From contig OZ251231.1 of assembly GCA_965240325.2 (NCBI GenBank), positions 744,001 through 808,000 on the forward strand: DNA of 64,000 nucleotides, given 5' to 3'. Made by a program: the position numbers and the translations under genes. The first letter of the stretch is position 1. Every line of letters begins with the position of its first letter. A model generated the notes under the pieces. That model did not search any database and was not told the origin of the DNA. It saw only the letters and a program-made list of their open reading frames with translations. Below, in pieces: positions 48,715 through 58,077 of the stretch. Source of the DNA: Rebecca billardiae RCC1528 (Eukaryota > Haptophyta).

Positions 48715-49416
48715 TTCGCAGTCTCGCTTGCCTTCATCGCCTGGCGGGTGGGTGCTGCTCTCTCCTTCTCTGCCGCCTCCTCTGCAGTCTGCAGTGCACT
48801 GCTGTGTGTGGGGATGCGACCTGCTACCTTATCTGACGCTACGCGTGCGCGTGCGTGTCTCGCGCCTGCTTCCCGCCTGCGTCGCCGCCGCCGCGCATGT
48901 CTTTGTGCCTACTCGTCGCACTTACCGTCGGGTTCGTCCTCACACAATCCTGCGGGGAGCCCCTCTGGGCCTCGGCCGCCTTCGGTCCTCGCGCTACCCC
49001 TTCGGCGGCCTCGGCCTCTTCGGGCCCCCGGCCACCACCCCTACTGGGTGTGGCATTCCACACCTCCTTCTGGGTGGAGGCCCTCGAGGCCTCTGCCCCC
49101 TGCGGCGCCGCGCTCGGCCCAAACTTGCGTTGGGGGAGGGCGTCGGCTGCCAGCGCCTGCGGTCTATCTACGTGCTCCATCGAGTACTTCCTCTTCGGCG
49201 TCTAGGCGGTCGGCTTCTGTCGGCGTAGTTGCTCGAATGCATCGGCGAGTCCTTTCTGGTCGGCGTCGCATCCTGGACGGCTTCGGGGGTGTGACCTAGT
49301 CACCTCACGCGTTTATCAACGCGGCCCCCACCTCAATCTACTCTCATGTGGGTCTACCGAGTGAGTTATATCATACTTGTCATACTTACGCCGCCCTTGC
49401 TTCGGGGCGTATCAGC
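48715..49416. other. Intergenic, GC-rich low-complexity, no gene seen
   Basis: It contains pyrimidine-rich and GGCCTCGG-type repeats around 48940-49130. Its right part is the upstream region of the next gene. Confidence 0.4.
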
Positions 49417-51054
49417 ATGGCAGGCCTCAGCTCGAGTCGGCGCGATGTGAACATCGTCATCGCCGCGTCTATGGTGACGATGGTGACCGTAGGCGTCTCG
49501 GCGGGCACAGCGCCCACCAACAGGTCGTCGATCGAGGCGGACGGCATCTTGACCACCTTCATCGACGACCGCCCTCAGCTCGACTTCACTCTCCCGAATC
49601 ACGAGTATCGCAGGCTTGAGGGCAGTTCCGACGGCTCCCGGCTGCTCGGCGCGTGTGTTGCGGGCGAGCTGCGCTCGCACGTGCACCCCTACGTGCAGCG
49701 CAATTGGGACGCCTTCTTCGTGCAGAGCTCACGCGCAGATCTCTTCGTGCATGGCTCACCCGAGGTGTCGAAGGGGCGGCACCGGGAGTGCTTAGCACAA
49801 CAAGGCCAGAAGAGCACTTGCATCAAGTCTGCACGAATGGCGACGCCCGAGCAGCTCGCGAGCATGGTGGCGTTCTGGCGTGGGCGTGGGCTCGTGCGCG
49901 CGCGAATACTTGCCGACAGAGATCTGCTCCCGCTCGCCCACTTGCCCGCTGCGGCGACGGTGACTCCCGGAGTGCATGCTGCCCTCCACTCACTCTCGGC
50001 CCAGGGGCAAGCGGCCATTTGCAAAAGCCGAGGCTCGAACATCGTGGAGATGACTCTGGCCATGCGCTGGCAGGGCTGTCTCGACGACATCGTCGCGGCC
50101 GAGGCCGGCCCGCGCGGCGGCGTGCTCTACACGTGGGTGATGCGGCTGCGGCCTGACTGGGAGTGGCACTGTGCGCTCACGCTGCCCAAACAGCCACCCG
50201 CCCGCTACCGGGAGTGGTTGTCAGACGCAGCGGCGGCAGCGACAGCGGGCTTCCCGTTCGTGCTCGCCGAGGAGGACTACATGTGGCTCGCTGTGCGCCC
50301 TGTGGGCGTGAAGGTGCTTCAGGCGCCACTCGCATACGCCATGGGCAATAGCGCTTTGCGCAAGGAGCTCATGGGCACACCCGCGACGTCCAAGAACGTA
50401 GCACGGCAAATGAGCGGCAAGCGGTGGCAATTCAAATCTGCAGGCGTTCGGTGTCCGGACTCGTGCAACGGGCGGAGCGATTGCCATGACGCGGCGGTGG
50501 TGGCGCTCGGCGCTCTCAGCGTGCGGCTGCATTGCACGAGCACATCTGAGTGCTGGCGCGGCGACTCCGCAGCGTTGGGACACATCTTGCGCTACTCGCG
50601 TGAGCCAGCGCGCCAGGACGCCAATGCAAGCCGAGCTGCGCAGCGCCGAGCTGACAAGCCGGGCATGGAGTGCTGGCGCGAGCTCAAAGGCGACTGTCAT
50701 CCTACTCCGAGCGCGCGGTCGGTGCGCGAGAGGCGCTGCATCAACCAGAAGGACTCGCTGTTTGGCCCGATCATGCGCAGCGATGACGAGCTGCGAGGTG
50801 ATGAGAACGATGATGCCAATGGCAATGATGCCGTGGTCGATGAACTCGCGCGAGCGCAGCAGGTGTATCGCAACTTGAGCCGCGCGATTTGCGTGATGGC
50901 CTCGGGCTACTGCCGCCTTGAGAACGAGACCAGGGCAGTCGACGACGACGCAGCCTCGGAGCTCGTGTCTCGTGACACGGACACCTCGATGAGCCGCGCA
51001 GGCACGAATACGACGACTAATCAGAGTACTCAGACGTCTCAGAGTCGGGCGTAA
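49417..51054 (+). CDS. Hypothetical type II membrane protein, possibly glycosyltransferase-like
   Basis: This is a 545-residue protein. A hydrophobic stretch at about 11-30 (NIVIAASMVTMVTVGVSAGT) fits a signal anchor. The next part (LLGACVAGELRSHVHPYVQR, then NWDAFFVQSSRADLFVHGSP) resembles the start of plant and algal proteins of unknown function with a GT-A-like fold, in which an R-x-x-x-x-x-x-W/F-x-x-x-N segment precedes an acidic metal site. TWVMRLRPDWEWH and FVLAEEDYMWLAVRPV could contain the latter (EED). Ten or more cysteines (CPDSCNGRSDCHD, CTSTSECWRGD) suggest disulfides in the secretory lumen. The C-terminus is Asp/Asn/Thr-rich. I cannot name a substrate. It follows the GT13 gene on the same strand. 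Confidence 0.6.
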   Translation: MAGLSSSRRDVNIVIAASMVTMVTVGVSAGTAPTNRSSIEADGILTTFIDDRPQLDFTLPNHEYRRLEGSSDGSRLLGACVAGELRSHVHPYVQRNWDAFFVQSSRADLFVHGSPEVSKGRHRECLAQQGQKSTCIKSARMATPEQLASMVAFWRGRGLVRARILADRDLLPLAHLPAAATVTPGVHAALHSLSAQGQAAICKSRGSNIVEMTLAMRWQGCLDDIVAAEAGPRGGVLYTWVMRLRPDWEWHCALTLPKQPPARYREWLSDAAAAATAGFPFVLAEEDYMWLAVRPVGVKVLQAPLAYAMGNSALRKELMGTPATSKNVARQMSGKRWQFKSAGVRCPDSCNGRSDCHDAAVVALGALSVRLHCTSTSECWRGDSAALGHILRYSREPARQDANASRAAQRRADKPGMECWRELKGDCHPTPSARSVRERRCINQKDSLFGPIMRSDDELRGDENDDANGNDAVVDELARAQQVYRNLSRAICVMASGYCRLENETRAVDDDAASELVSRDTDTSMSRAGTNTTTNQSTQTSQSRA

Positions 51055-51597
51055 CTGTCATCAATGCTGTCTGTACTCAAGTAGCCTCAACACATAAATA
51101 ATGCTGTCTTATTATTAGCGGAACGAAATACGAATAGCGGAGTCATAAGTAGATGACGCGGGTCGCTTTATGTTTTCATCGATGAGATATCTATATATCT
51201 ATATATCGTTAATATAATATAGATATAATATCTAGATATAGTCTACGTATTATTCGGTACTGGCGGCCAGCGCACGGATTCGAACGGTGCTGTGCTGATG
51301 ACGGTGTCAGCAATTGCCCGGCAGCAGGGGAGGGAGGGCACTGGGTGAATCAACACCCAGGGGCGAGCTGCCCGTCCTCTGGCGTCGTGTGAGACTCGAG
51401 TCGCCCGAGTCCGGTCCGCGTCGACCGAGACGGCGACCGCCGCAGTCGCGCGATCCGGCGGTAACTACTTGCTTGTAGCGCAGGCCTTGCCACCGTGAAG
51501 AAACTGAACGACAGGCGAGCTGCGACGACAAGCAGTGCGCACCTTACAGAGTACAGGCATGTCCAAATGCCTAACGCAGACGGTGCTGCAGCTTCAA
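51055..51597. other. Intergenic, AT-rich palindromic patch, no gene seen
   Basis: 51180-51250 is rich in ATATCTATATAT and TAGATATAATATCTAGATA, forming overlapping AT palindromes. No gene recognised. Confidence 0.5.
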
Positions 51598-51957
51598 TCA
51601 AGAACGCTTGCGAATGGCCTCGTTGTATCGCTTCGTGACCTCCTTGTAGTGAGGCGAGCTGACGCGGTACCCAAACCCTTTGCTATTCACCGTGGGCACG
51701 CGATCGCCGACGTTCCGGTCGAAGTGCAAGTCGCCACTCAGCTTCACAAACTGGTTGGCCGGGTCGGCAATTGCTCTCGAGAACTCGCCTTCCCTGTGCG
51801 GGTGGCTGGGGAGGGCGGACTCGAAGGGCTGATCAGCACCCCAGCCAATGTCACCAGCATGCTGCCCTTTCCGCCCCTTGTCGCGCGGGTTGAGCTCAGG
51901 GGGAACGAAGGAGGATGCCACGATTGGCTCGTCCACCGAGGGCGGCTTGCCCGCCAT
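51598..51957 (-). CDS. Small hypothetical protein (119 aa)
   Basis: This is a polar, compact frame with balanced composition unlike the Arg/Ala-rich spurious frames nearby: MAGKPPSVDEPIVASSFVPP, then FVKLSGDLHFDRNVGDRVPT and KGFGYRVSSPHYKEVTKRYN near the basic C-terminus (EAIRKRS). There is no membrane segment, signal peptide or known domain. It starts 145 bp from the divergent WD40 gene, following the head-to-head pattern seen throughout, which supports it being real. Function unknown. Confidence 0.6.
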   Translation of the reverse strand: MAGKPPSVDEPIVASSFVPPELNPRDKGRKGQHAGDIGWGADQPFESALPSHPHREGEFSRAIADPANQFVKLSGDLHFDRNVGDRVPTVNSKGFGYRVSSPHYKEVTKRYNEAIRKRS

Positions 51958-52102
51958 GCTTTGTCGCGTAACGTTTTGAGTTGGTGAGTTTCCTGCTCGC
52001 GTTGGAAGTCCAGGGCATTTTCATTTGCTCACTCAGTTCTTTTGGGCTTGGCCTTCGACGGGACGAAATACATCGCTGCACGATGGGTCGACGAGCGTGA
52101 CG

Positions 52103-54037
52103 ATGGCGGAGCTGGACGACGGGCATTGCGAGGATGAGCGCTTCAAGACACCGACAGGCGAGAAGCTGTGCACGGCGCCTGCGGCAGAGGAGGCGCGTGA
52201 GAGTGTGAGCCCTCCGCCCGCGCGCATGGAGCCGGGTCTGACCATTGTGGCTGATTACGCGCCGGCGCCGCAGCGGAATGGATCGCCGACAGGCACTGCC
52301 GCGCTGCTCTCGCGCTGTTCGCCGCTGCTGTTCGCGGCGTTGGGTTGGGCTCTGCTCGGGGCCATGTCGTGTCTCGTAGCCTACATGAGCACGGTCGCCA
52401 ACCTGCGCGAGCGCGTGGACCTGCTCGAGATGCAGCTCGCACGCAGCGGCGCCGATGAGCAGTGCTCGCCGGCATTTGCCGGCCGCATCGGCGCGGTGCC
52501 TTCGACGGTCGACGAGGCGCTCGTGATCCGCGAGCACGCGAGCATGGTCACGGCACTCGCGCCGTGCGGCAGCCTCCTCCTCAGCGCCGCCGCCGACGGC
52601 CTGATCCACGCCTGGGCCTACTCTGCGACCGATGGCCCGAACTTCGAGTTTCGCGTGGCCGCTATTGACGAGAGTGCGCTGTCGCTGCACGGGCAGGCGG
52701 ACAGCCGCGGGCGTTGCGCGTCGGTGGTGGCGGGGACGGCGAGCGGGGTGGTGCACAGGTGGGCCCTCGACGAGGCCGCGCGCGGCGTCGCCCGCCACGC
52801 CGAGTGGTGGGCGCACAGCAGCGCGATCCACGCCGTGCTGGACGGCGTGCGGACGGCCGATTCGCCGCTGCCGCTCGTGGTGAGCGCCGGCCACGACCAC
52901 ACGATCTGCGTGTGGGCGCAGGGGAACGACCAGGAGTCGTTCCGGCTGCACAAGCGGCTGTTCGGGCACGATGGTGCCGTGCATGCGCTCGCCGCCACCG
53001 CCGACCTCCTCTTCTCCGCCTCCGCCGACTCGACCGTCCGCGCGTGGTCGCTGAGCAGCTTCCGGCACGCGGCGACGTTGCGGGCGCACGGCGCAGCCGC
53101 GACTGCGCTCGCTCTGCCGGCTGCGCAGGCGTGGCTGTACAGCGCGCACGCGGACGGGACGGTGCGGCAGTGGGCCGTGCCGCACGGCGAGGCGGCGCGC
53201 GCCCGCGAGCACCCGCCGACCGCGCACGCCCTCTCGCCCGCGGGCTCGCCGCCGCCGTCCGCGCTCGCTCTCGGCTCCGAGGCGCGGAGGGGTCAGCTGG
53301 GTGAGCGTGTGACAGCTCTGTGCACTCTCGAGCGGCTCGACGGGTGCGTGGTGGCGGCGACGGCGCAGGGCGGCGTGCACACGCTGTGCGAGGCGTACGG
53401 TGGCGCCGGCCTGGACGTGGTGCAGACCCACGCCGGCCACGCCGCGTACGCGGGCGCGCTCGCCGCCTTCGGGCCCGAAGCGGAGCTGTTCGCCTCGGGC
53501 TCTGATGATGGGACTGTGCGCGTGTGGCGCGCGGCTCGGCAGCCGGGCGCGCCGCGCGCGCAGCGCGCGCTCGGCGATGGCGGAGATGCGCACGCGGCGA
53601 AGCGTGCGGCGCGCTCGTCGTGGCGCACGTGGCGAGGGCGAGCGCAGACGCGCGGAGAGCGCTTCGCCACCGACGCGGCCGTCGAGGACACGCCGAGCGT
53701 CGGTGCAGCGCCGTCGCGCTGGTCACGCTGGGCGCGGTGGCGAGCATCTCCGCGCGTGCCCATCGCGCCGCCGCCACCGCCGCCACCGCCACCGCCACCA
53801 CCCCCGCTGCCACCGCCGCGTGGCTGGCGGAGGCGATTCGGGGCGTCAAGCCCGCCCGCGACACCGCGCGGAGCAGAGCGCATAGCCACCGCCGCGCTCG
53901 TCTCGCCCCCCGCTTCACTCGAGGACCGGCGGGCGGTGCGTGCTGCCCGTCGGCGCGGCTCCGAGCGCGAGCACCGCTCTGTCCAAATCTACTTTGATGA
54001 CGCCGATCTGTATCGCAGCGGCGGCGCCGGCGTGTGA
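52103..54037 (+). CDS. Membrane-anchored WD40-repeat protein with polyproline tail
   Basis: This 644-residue protein has one transmembrane helix near residues 75-95 (LLFAALGWALLGAMSCLVAY) followed by a short heptad stretch (NLRERVDLLEMQLARSG). WD40 blades follow: MVTALAPCGSLLLSAAADGL, SVVAGTASGVVHRWALDEAA, PLVVSAGHDHTICVWAQGND, HALAATADLLFSASADSTVR, AWLYSAHADGTVRQWAVPHG, AELFASGSDDGTVRVWRAAR. The C-terminal 130 residues are basic and contain an uninterrupted run of 13 prolines. WD40 propellers are scaffolds, so the tail may bind SH3-, EVH1- or profilin-type partners. A non-ATG start at 52025 is possible; ATG 52103 is used. Confidence 0.8.
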   Translation: MAELDDGHCEDERFKTPTGEKLCTAPAAEEARESVSPPPARMEPGLTIVADYAPAPQRNGSPTGTAALLSRCSPLLFAALGWALLGAMSCLVAYMSTVANLRERVDLLEMQLARSGADEQCSPAFAGRIGAVPSTVDEALVIREHASMVTALAPCGSLLLSAAADGLIHAWAYSATDGPNFEFRVAAIDESALSLHGQADSRGRCASVVAGTASGVVHRWALDEAARGVARHAEWWAHSSAIHAVLDGVRTADSPLPLVVSAGHDHTICVWAQGNDQESFRLHKRLFGHDGAVHALAATADLLFSASADSTVRAWSLSSFRHAATLRAHGAAATALALPAAQAWLYSAHADGTVRQWAVPHGEAARAREHPPTAHALSPAGSPPPSALALGSEARRGQLGERVTALCTLERLDGCVVAATAQGGVHTLCEAYGGAGLDVVQTHAGHAAYAGALAAFGPEAELFASGSDDGTVRVWRAARQPGAPRAQRALGDGGDAHAAKRAARSSWRTWRGRAQTRGERFATDAAVEDTPSVGAAPSRWSRWARWRASPRVPIAPPPPPPPPPPPPPLPPPRGWRRRFGASSPPATPRGAERIATAALVSPPASLEDRRAVRAARRRGSEREHRSVQIYFDDADLYRSGGAGV

Positions 54038-54253
54038 CGGGCCGCTGCGCGGGTGGCGGCTGCTGCTGCTCCTGATCGCAGATCGGGCTGCATCGGTGCT
54101 CGATCTGCTGCTGACAAGCGCATCATTATTGAACGAATATATAATTCATTCCGATCATTGATTCATTGTGCGCGCCCTCAAATGCATCGTGCGCGCTGTC
54201 CAGAAATCAGAATCGTAGTCGGGAGTCGGCGAGCTCGGTGAGGGAGTCGGTGG

Positions 54254-55900
54254 CTACGGTGCTGGTCCGATGGCTCGTCGCGACAGCAGGAGGGAGCGCA
54301 GCGCTGCGCGCGTGATCTGCAGCGCCTGGGGCGAGAGCCCTGCTTGCTCCGCGCCGGGCGTGCAGTTGTAGCGCGCCACTCTCGACATGGCGTACAGCGC
54401 GCCCGTCGCGCGCACGCACGTCGGCGCCCACTCGACGCGCGCGGCGCGCACCGTGCGGCCCTGCCACGGCCAGCGCGTGTACCGCGACCGGCGCACGCGC
54501 ACGCCCGGCTCCGGGTTGCCGTCGAGGAAGAGCGCGGTGTGGTTGGAGACGCGGCCGATCAGCGCGGCGACCTTCGTCTCGCCCGTGAGCAGCACGTCCG
54601 CCGACATCAGCGCGTGATACTGCAGCGCGCGGTTCACGTCGACGTGCGTGACGACGCGCGCGCGCGCGCGCTCGCCCCACCGCTCGATCGCGGCACAGCA
54701 GTGGCTCGAGGGGTAGTCAGTGTACGCGTGCACGGACAGGCGCGGCGCGGCGCAGGGCTCGCGCCGGTGCTCGCACGCGCGCTCGAGCTGCTGCTTGAGC
54801 AGCTCGAGCGCCTGCACGTAGAACAACTCCGGCGCCCCGTGCCGCCCGCCGCCCGTGCGCACATACACGGCCACGACCACCGCGCCGGCGCTCGCGCCCT
54901 GTCGCCACGCCGGCCGTGCGAGTGGCACGATCGTGCGCATGCGGGCGTAGCCGGCGGCGAGGGCGGGGAGCTCGGTGTCCACGACGTCCTCCTCGTACCC
55001 GCCGTTCGTCATGTTCAGCCGCGCCGTCACCTTGCTGCGCAGCACCACCGGCGGCGGGAGCGCCGCCGCCTCCCGGCGCGCCGCGTCCGCGCTCCGCAGC
55101 CGCAGCGCGTCCAAGTCCGCCTCGGCCGCGCGCGCGCCGCACGCGAGCTCGAGCTCCTGCGCGCACGGGTCGGGCAGCAGCAGGCCGTAGAGCAGGTCGA
55201 AGAATGCGCTCGGGAACACCTTCGACGGCAGGATCGCCACGTGCTCGCACGCGAGGAAGCGCACCCGCTCGGGCTCGAAGCCGAGCGCGAGCGCGCGCCG
55301 ACGCAGCTCGCGCCGCAACGCTGTGATCTGCTCCAGCACGACGCCGGGCGTGTTGTGGAACTCGTGGTGCGGGCAGTCCATGTCGAGGAAGGCGCCGGCG
55401 CAGAAGCCGGGCTCGTGGTGCGTCACGCCGCGCCGCAGGCTCTCCGCGACCAGCGCGAGCGCGCGGCCGAGCCGGGCCTCGAGCGCCGGGCACATGAGAG
55501 AGACGGTGGCGCCTTCGGCTCTCGCGCACGGCGTCCGCGCGACGAGGTGCCTGCTGAGCTCGTCGAGGAGCGCGTGCGCGGGCTGCGGGAGGTGCAGCGA
55601 GTTGTTGCCGAGCAGGTCCGACTCGAACGGGCCCGGGTCGAACGGGCTGCGCCGCATCCATCCAGGCCTCGCGAGCTTGGTGCGCGAGCGCACGAAGAAG
55701 GCGAGACTCTCCCACGTCGCGCCGGCCACGTGGCACGGGGGTCGCGCGGCGGCGGCAGCGTGCGGCTCGTCGCGGGTGCGATCGCCGTCGGGTGCCTGCG
55801 CGCCGCGGCTGCTAGGGCGCGCGCGCAGCGCCAAGCCCACCAGCAGCAGCAGCAGTGCGCACGACAGCACAGCCGCTCGCGGCCGGGAATGACCCGCCAT
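54254..55900 (-). CDS. Type II membrane protein, putative glycosyltransferase (fucosyltransferase-like C-terminus)
   Basis: This is a 548-residue protein. The N-terminal signal anchor (AAVLSCALLLLLVGLALRA, about 9-27) is followed by a luminal domain with conserved-looking Cys and His (CPHHEFHNTPG). The C-terminal part has the order typical of fucosyltransferase-like GT-B enzymes: VVVAVYVRTGGGRHG, RLSVHAYTDYPSSHCCAAIE, then RALQYHALMSADVLLTGETK and LIGRVSNHTALFLDGNPEPG, corresponding to an arginine-bearing loop, a TD motif and the acceptor-side ADVL segment. That would give GDP-sugar transfer in the Golgi, but similarity is distant. It is divergent from the GT90 gene with only 37 bp between start codons. 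Confidence 0.55.
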   Translation of the reverse strand: MAGHSRPRAAVLSCALLLLLVGLALRARPSSRGAQAPDGDRTRDEPHAAAAARPPCHVAGATWESLAFFVRSRTKLARPGWMRRSPFDPGPFESDLLGNNSLHLPQPAHALLDELSRHLVARTPCARAEGATVSLMCPALEARLGRALALVAESLRRGVTHHEPGFCAGAFLDMDCPHHEFHNTPGVVLEQITALRRELRRRALALGFEPERVRFLACEHVAILPSKVFPSAFFDLLYGLLLPDPCAQELELACGARAAEADLDALRLRSADAARREAAALPPPVVLRSKVTARLNMTNGGYEEDVVDTELPALAAGYARMRTIVPLARPAWRQGASAGAVVVAVYVRTGGGRHGAPELFYVQALELLKQQLERACEHRREPCAAPRLSVHAYTDYPSSHCCAAIERWGERARARVVTHVDVNRALQYHALMSADVLLTGETKVAALIGRVSNHTALFLDGNPEPGVRVRRSRYTRWPWQGRTVRAARVEWAPTCVRATGALYAMSRVARYNCTPGAEQAGLSPQALQITRAALRSLLLSRRAIGPAP

Positions 55901-55937
55901 CGTGATCGCGCCAAGTTGCCAACGGCCTCGTCCGCCG
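55901..55937. promoter_or_regulatory. 37-bp gap between divergent start codons
   Basis: Start codons at 55900 (minus) and 55938 (plus) leave 37 bp. Unless one transcript starts inside the other gene or has an alternative ATG, both 5' UTRs and the core promoter share this gap or overlap. It reads GTGATCGCGCCAAGTTGCC at its left end; no TATA box. Confidence 0.6.
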
Positions 55938-57497
55938 ATGGCGGCGGGGCTTTCGATGCCGGCGCGCGCCACATCAACCGCGGTCGGGCTCGCGGCGGCG
56001 CTGGCGCTGGGCATCATGATCGCGATCAGCTCGCAGCGCCGGCTGCGCACGACGCAGCTGCTCACCACGCCGCGCCCCGTCGTCACCGACAGCGAGTGCG
56101 AGCGCTTTTGGCGCCGGCCGACGGAGCGTCCTTGCGCCGCGCGGCGGCGGCGCTCGACGCTGTGCGTGCACGCGCCGCAGCGGCGCATCACGGCAGCCGA
56201 CTACGTCGAGCTCCTCACCTCGCGGCGGTTCAGGCCCGAGCACGTCCGCGTGCAGATCGTCGCCGGCCGCGTGTACGTCGTGCCCCACCCGCTGAACGCG
56301 TTCGGCCACCCAAACATGGTGGGCGTGCTTCGCAAGTTCCTCGCCAACGTGCAGGACGCGGCGGCGGCGCACGCGCTGCCGGACGTGGACGCGGTGCTCA
56401 ACGTGGCCGACGAGTCGCCAGGCTGGCCCGTCCTCGCAAACCACTACCGCGCCGACGCCGAGCCCACCTTCCTCGTGCCCGGCATCTTCCCCAACTGGGA
56501 CCGCGCCGCGCCGGCGGGCGCGTTCGGCGCGCCCGACGCCGCGGCCAAGCACGCCGGCGTCGCGCGCGGGACGACGCGGTACGAGCCCGCGCCGGACGTG
56601 CCCGACGACGCGACGATCGCCGCGGGCTGGGACGCGCGCCAGCCGCGCGCCGTGTGGCGCGGCTCGCTCACGGGCCCGCCCGTGAGCGCGCGGCGCTGGG
56701 AGCACAACATGCGCGCGCGGCTGACTGCGCTCTCGCGCGCGCACCCGTTGGAGGTGGACGCAGCGTTCACGGAGTACCAGGGCGCGGCGCCGGAGGCGGA
56801 GGAGGCGCGCGTGCTCGAGTCCGCGCTGCGCCGCGCGCCGCGCATGCCCTTCGCCGAGTTCGCCTCCTTCCGCCTCTCGATCAACGCGGACGGCAACGGG
56901 CAGTCGGACCGGCTGACGCAGCTGCTGCGGCTCGGAGGCCTCGTGCTCTCAGTGAGTGACGTGCATGTGCCGCTGAGTGAGAACTCGTGGATGGTGCCGC
57001 ACGCGGTGTGGCTGAACGGGAGCGAGCTCGGGCTGGTGCCGCTCGCCGTGCGCTGCCTCCACGTGCACAGCGAGCGCGCGCTGAGCATGGCGCTCGCCGG
57101 CGCCGCGTTCGCGCGCGCGCACCTCACGTACCGGAACACAGTCGTCAACTACTGGGCGGACGCGCTCGACGGCTACAGCGCCGCGCAGGCGTTCCCCACG
57201 CGGCTGCACCCGCACGCGATCGACGCGGAGAGGCTGCGACTGCGCCACCTGCGCGGCTCGCGTGCGAGGCTCGAGCCCACGCTCGCCTTCTACGCCGCCC
57301 CCCCGCGCAAGGGCCCGGCGGGGCCGGAGTGGGATGCCGCGGCCGAATCGCCCGTCACGCGACCGTACCGCGTCGGCCGCGCGCCTGGTGGCGCGAGCGG
57401 CGCGGCGCCGGCGAATCGTAGCGAGACGCAGATCACGGCGGCGCGCCGCGCCGTCGCGATGGTATCACGCGCGGGCTGGCTCGTCGGGAGCAGCTGA
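55938..57497 (+). CDS. GT90 (CAP10/POGLUT-like) glycosyltransferase
   Basis: This 519-residue protein has a signal anchor near residues 12-31 (TSTAVGLAAALALGIMIAIS). The CAP10-type domain is visible: AVWRGSLTGPPVSARRWEHN (the WRG-S-G segment), DAAFTEYQ, FAEFASFRLSINADGNGQSD followed by RLTQLLRLGGLVLSVSDVHV, and SENSWMVPHAVWLNGSELGL. Family members add xylose or glucose to proteins or polysaccharides in the ER or Golgi. I see no KDEL-like retention signal; the protein ends GWLVGSS. Acceptor unknown. The pairing with a second glycosyltransferase-like gene suggests co-expression. Confidence 0.85.
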   Translation: MAAGLSMPARATSTAVGLAAALALGIMIAISSQRRLRTTQLLTTPRPVVTDSECERFWRRPTERPCAARRRRSTLCVHAPQRRITAADYVELLTSRRFRPEHVRVQIVAGRVYVVPHPLNAFGHPNMVGVLRKFLANVQDAAAAHALPDVDAVLNVADESPGWPVLANHYRADAEPTFLVPGIFPNWDRAAPAGAFGAPDAAAKHAGVARGTTRYEPAPDVPDDATIAAGWDARQPRAVWRGSLTGPPVSARRWEHNMRARLTALSRAHPLEVDAAFTEYQGAAPEAEEARVLESALRRAPRMPFAEFASFRLSINADGNGQSDRLTQLLRLGGLVLSVSDVHVPLSENSWMVPHAVWLNGSELGLVPLAVRCLHVHSERALSMALAGAAFARAHLTYRNTVVNYWADALDGYSAAQAFPTRLHPHAIDAERLRLRHLRGSRARLEPTLAFYAAPPRKGPAGPEWDAAAESPVTRPYRVGRAPGGASGAAPANRSETQITAARRAVAMVSRAGWLVGSS

Positions 57498-57729
57498 TGG
57501 GGATTGGCATGCCAATGGCATGAGTGAGTGAGGTGCACCACGACGCCGGCGCTCATCAACATCGTCGTCGATCGCATCAGCTAGCATCTAGCGCTAGATA
57601 ATTGATTTGGATTAAAACTCATAGAGGTACGTACGGTCGGCGGTGGCGGCCCCAGATGACGAATCGTCGCCTCCGCATCCGCATCGCGCGCGACAGGGCC
57701 GACACGGCGATCTGGGCGCGGGGGACGCC

Positions 57730-58077
57730 ATGCAGCGCGCGGCGGTGACCGGCCTTCGGCTGGTTGGCGGGCGGCCACTTTCGACCGGGGCGCGCCGCAG
57801 CGTGATCTCGAAGAAGGAAATCTTCGAGCGCTTCCGGTCGTTCGACAAGGACGGCGATGGCTTCATCACCAGCGCAGAGATCAAGCGCGCCATTGCCGCA
57901 ACGTCTACCGAACTCGCACCAGAGGACATCGATGCCATCGTGAAAGAGGCGGACATCGACGGGGACGGACGCATCAACTACAACGAGTTCGTGAACATCA
58001 TGGCGACCAGACCGGGAGTAATGAGTGGCGAGCTACCCGAAGATCGCAAGCAGCCATACGATCGAAAGTTTGGATGA
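57730..58077 (+). CDS. Small EF-hand calcium-binding protein with mitochondrial-type presequence
   Basis: This is a 115-residue protein. MQRAAVTGLRLVGGRPLSTG is rich in Arg/Ser/Gly without acids and resembles a mitochondrial presequence with an RxxS cleavage context. Two canonical EF-hand loops follow: DKDGDGFITSAE and DIDGDGRINYNE, each with Asp/Asn/Gly ligands in positions 1, 3, 5 and a Glu at 12. It is the length of a single EF-hand pair (half of calmodulin). A conserved tail (GELPEDRKQPYDRKFG) follows. Calcium sensing within mitochondria is inferred. A GTG start 87 bp upstream is rejected because it would bury the presequence. Confidence 0.85.
   Translation: MQRAAVTGLRLVGGRPLSTGARRSVISKKEIFERFRSFDKDGDGFITSAEIKRAIAATSTELAPEDIDAIVKEADIDGDGRINYNEFVNIMATRPGVMSGELPEDRKQPYDRKFG

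Noticed and set aside
48190-49299. Frames of 280-370 residues across the 64-bp array
   Set aside because: They are produced by a repeat whose unit is not a multiple of three; two frames are open at once.
51262-51330. tRNA-like GGATTCGAAC segment on the minus strand
   Set aside because: The T-arm has a mismatch and no 5' acceptor strand pairs with the 3' side; no anticodon arm can be drawn.
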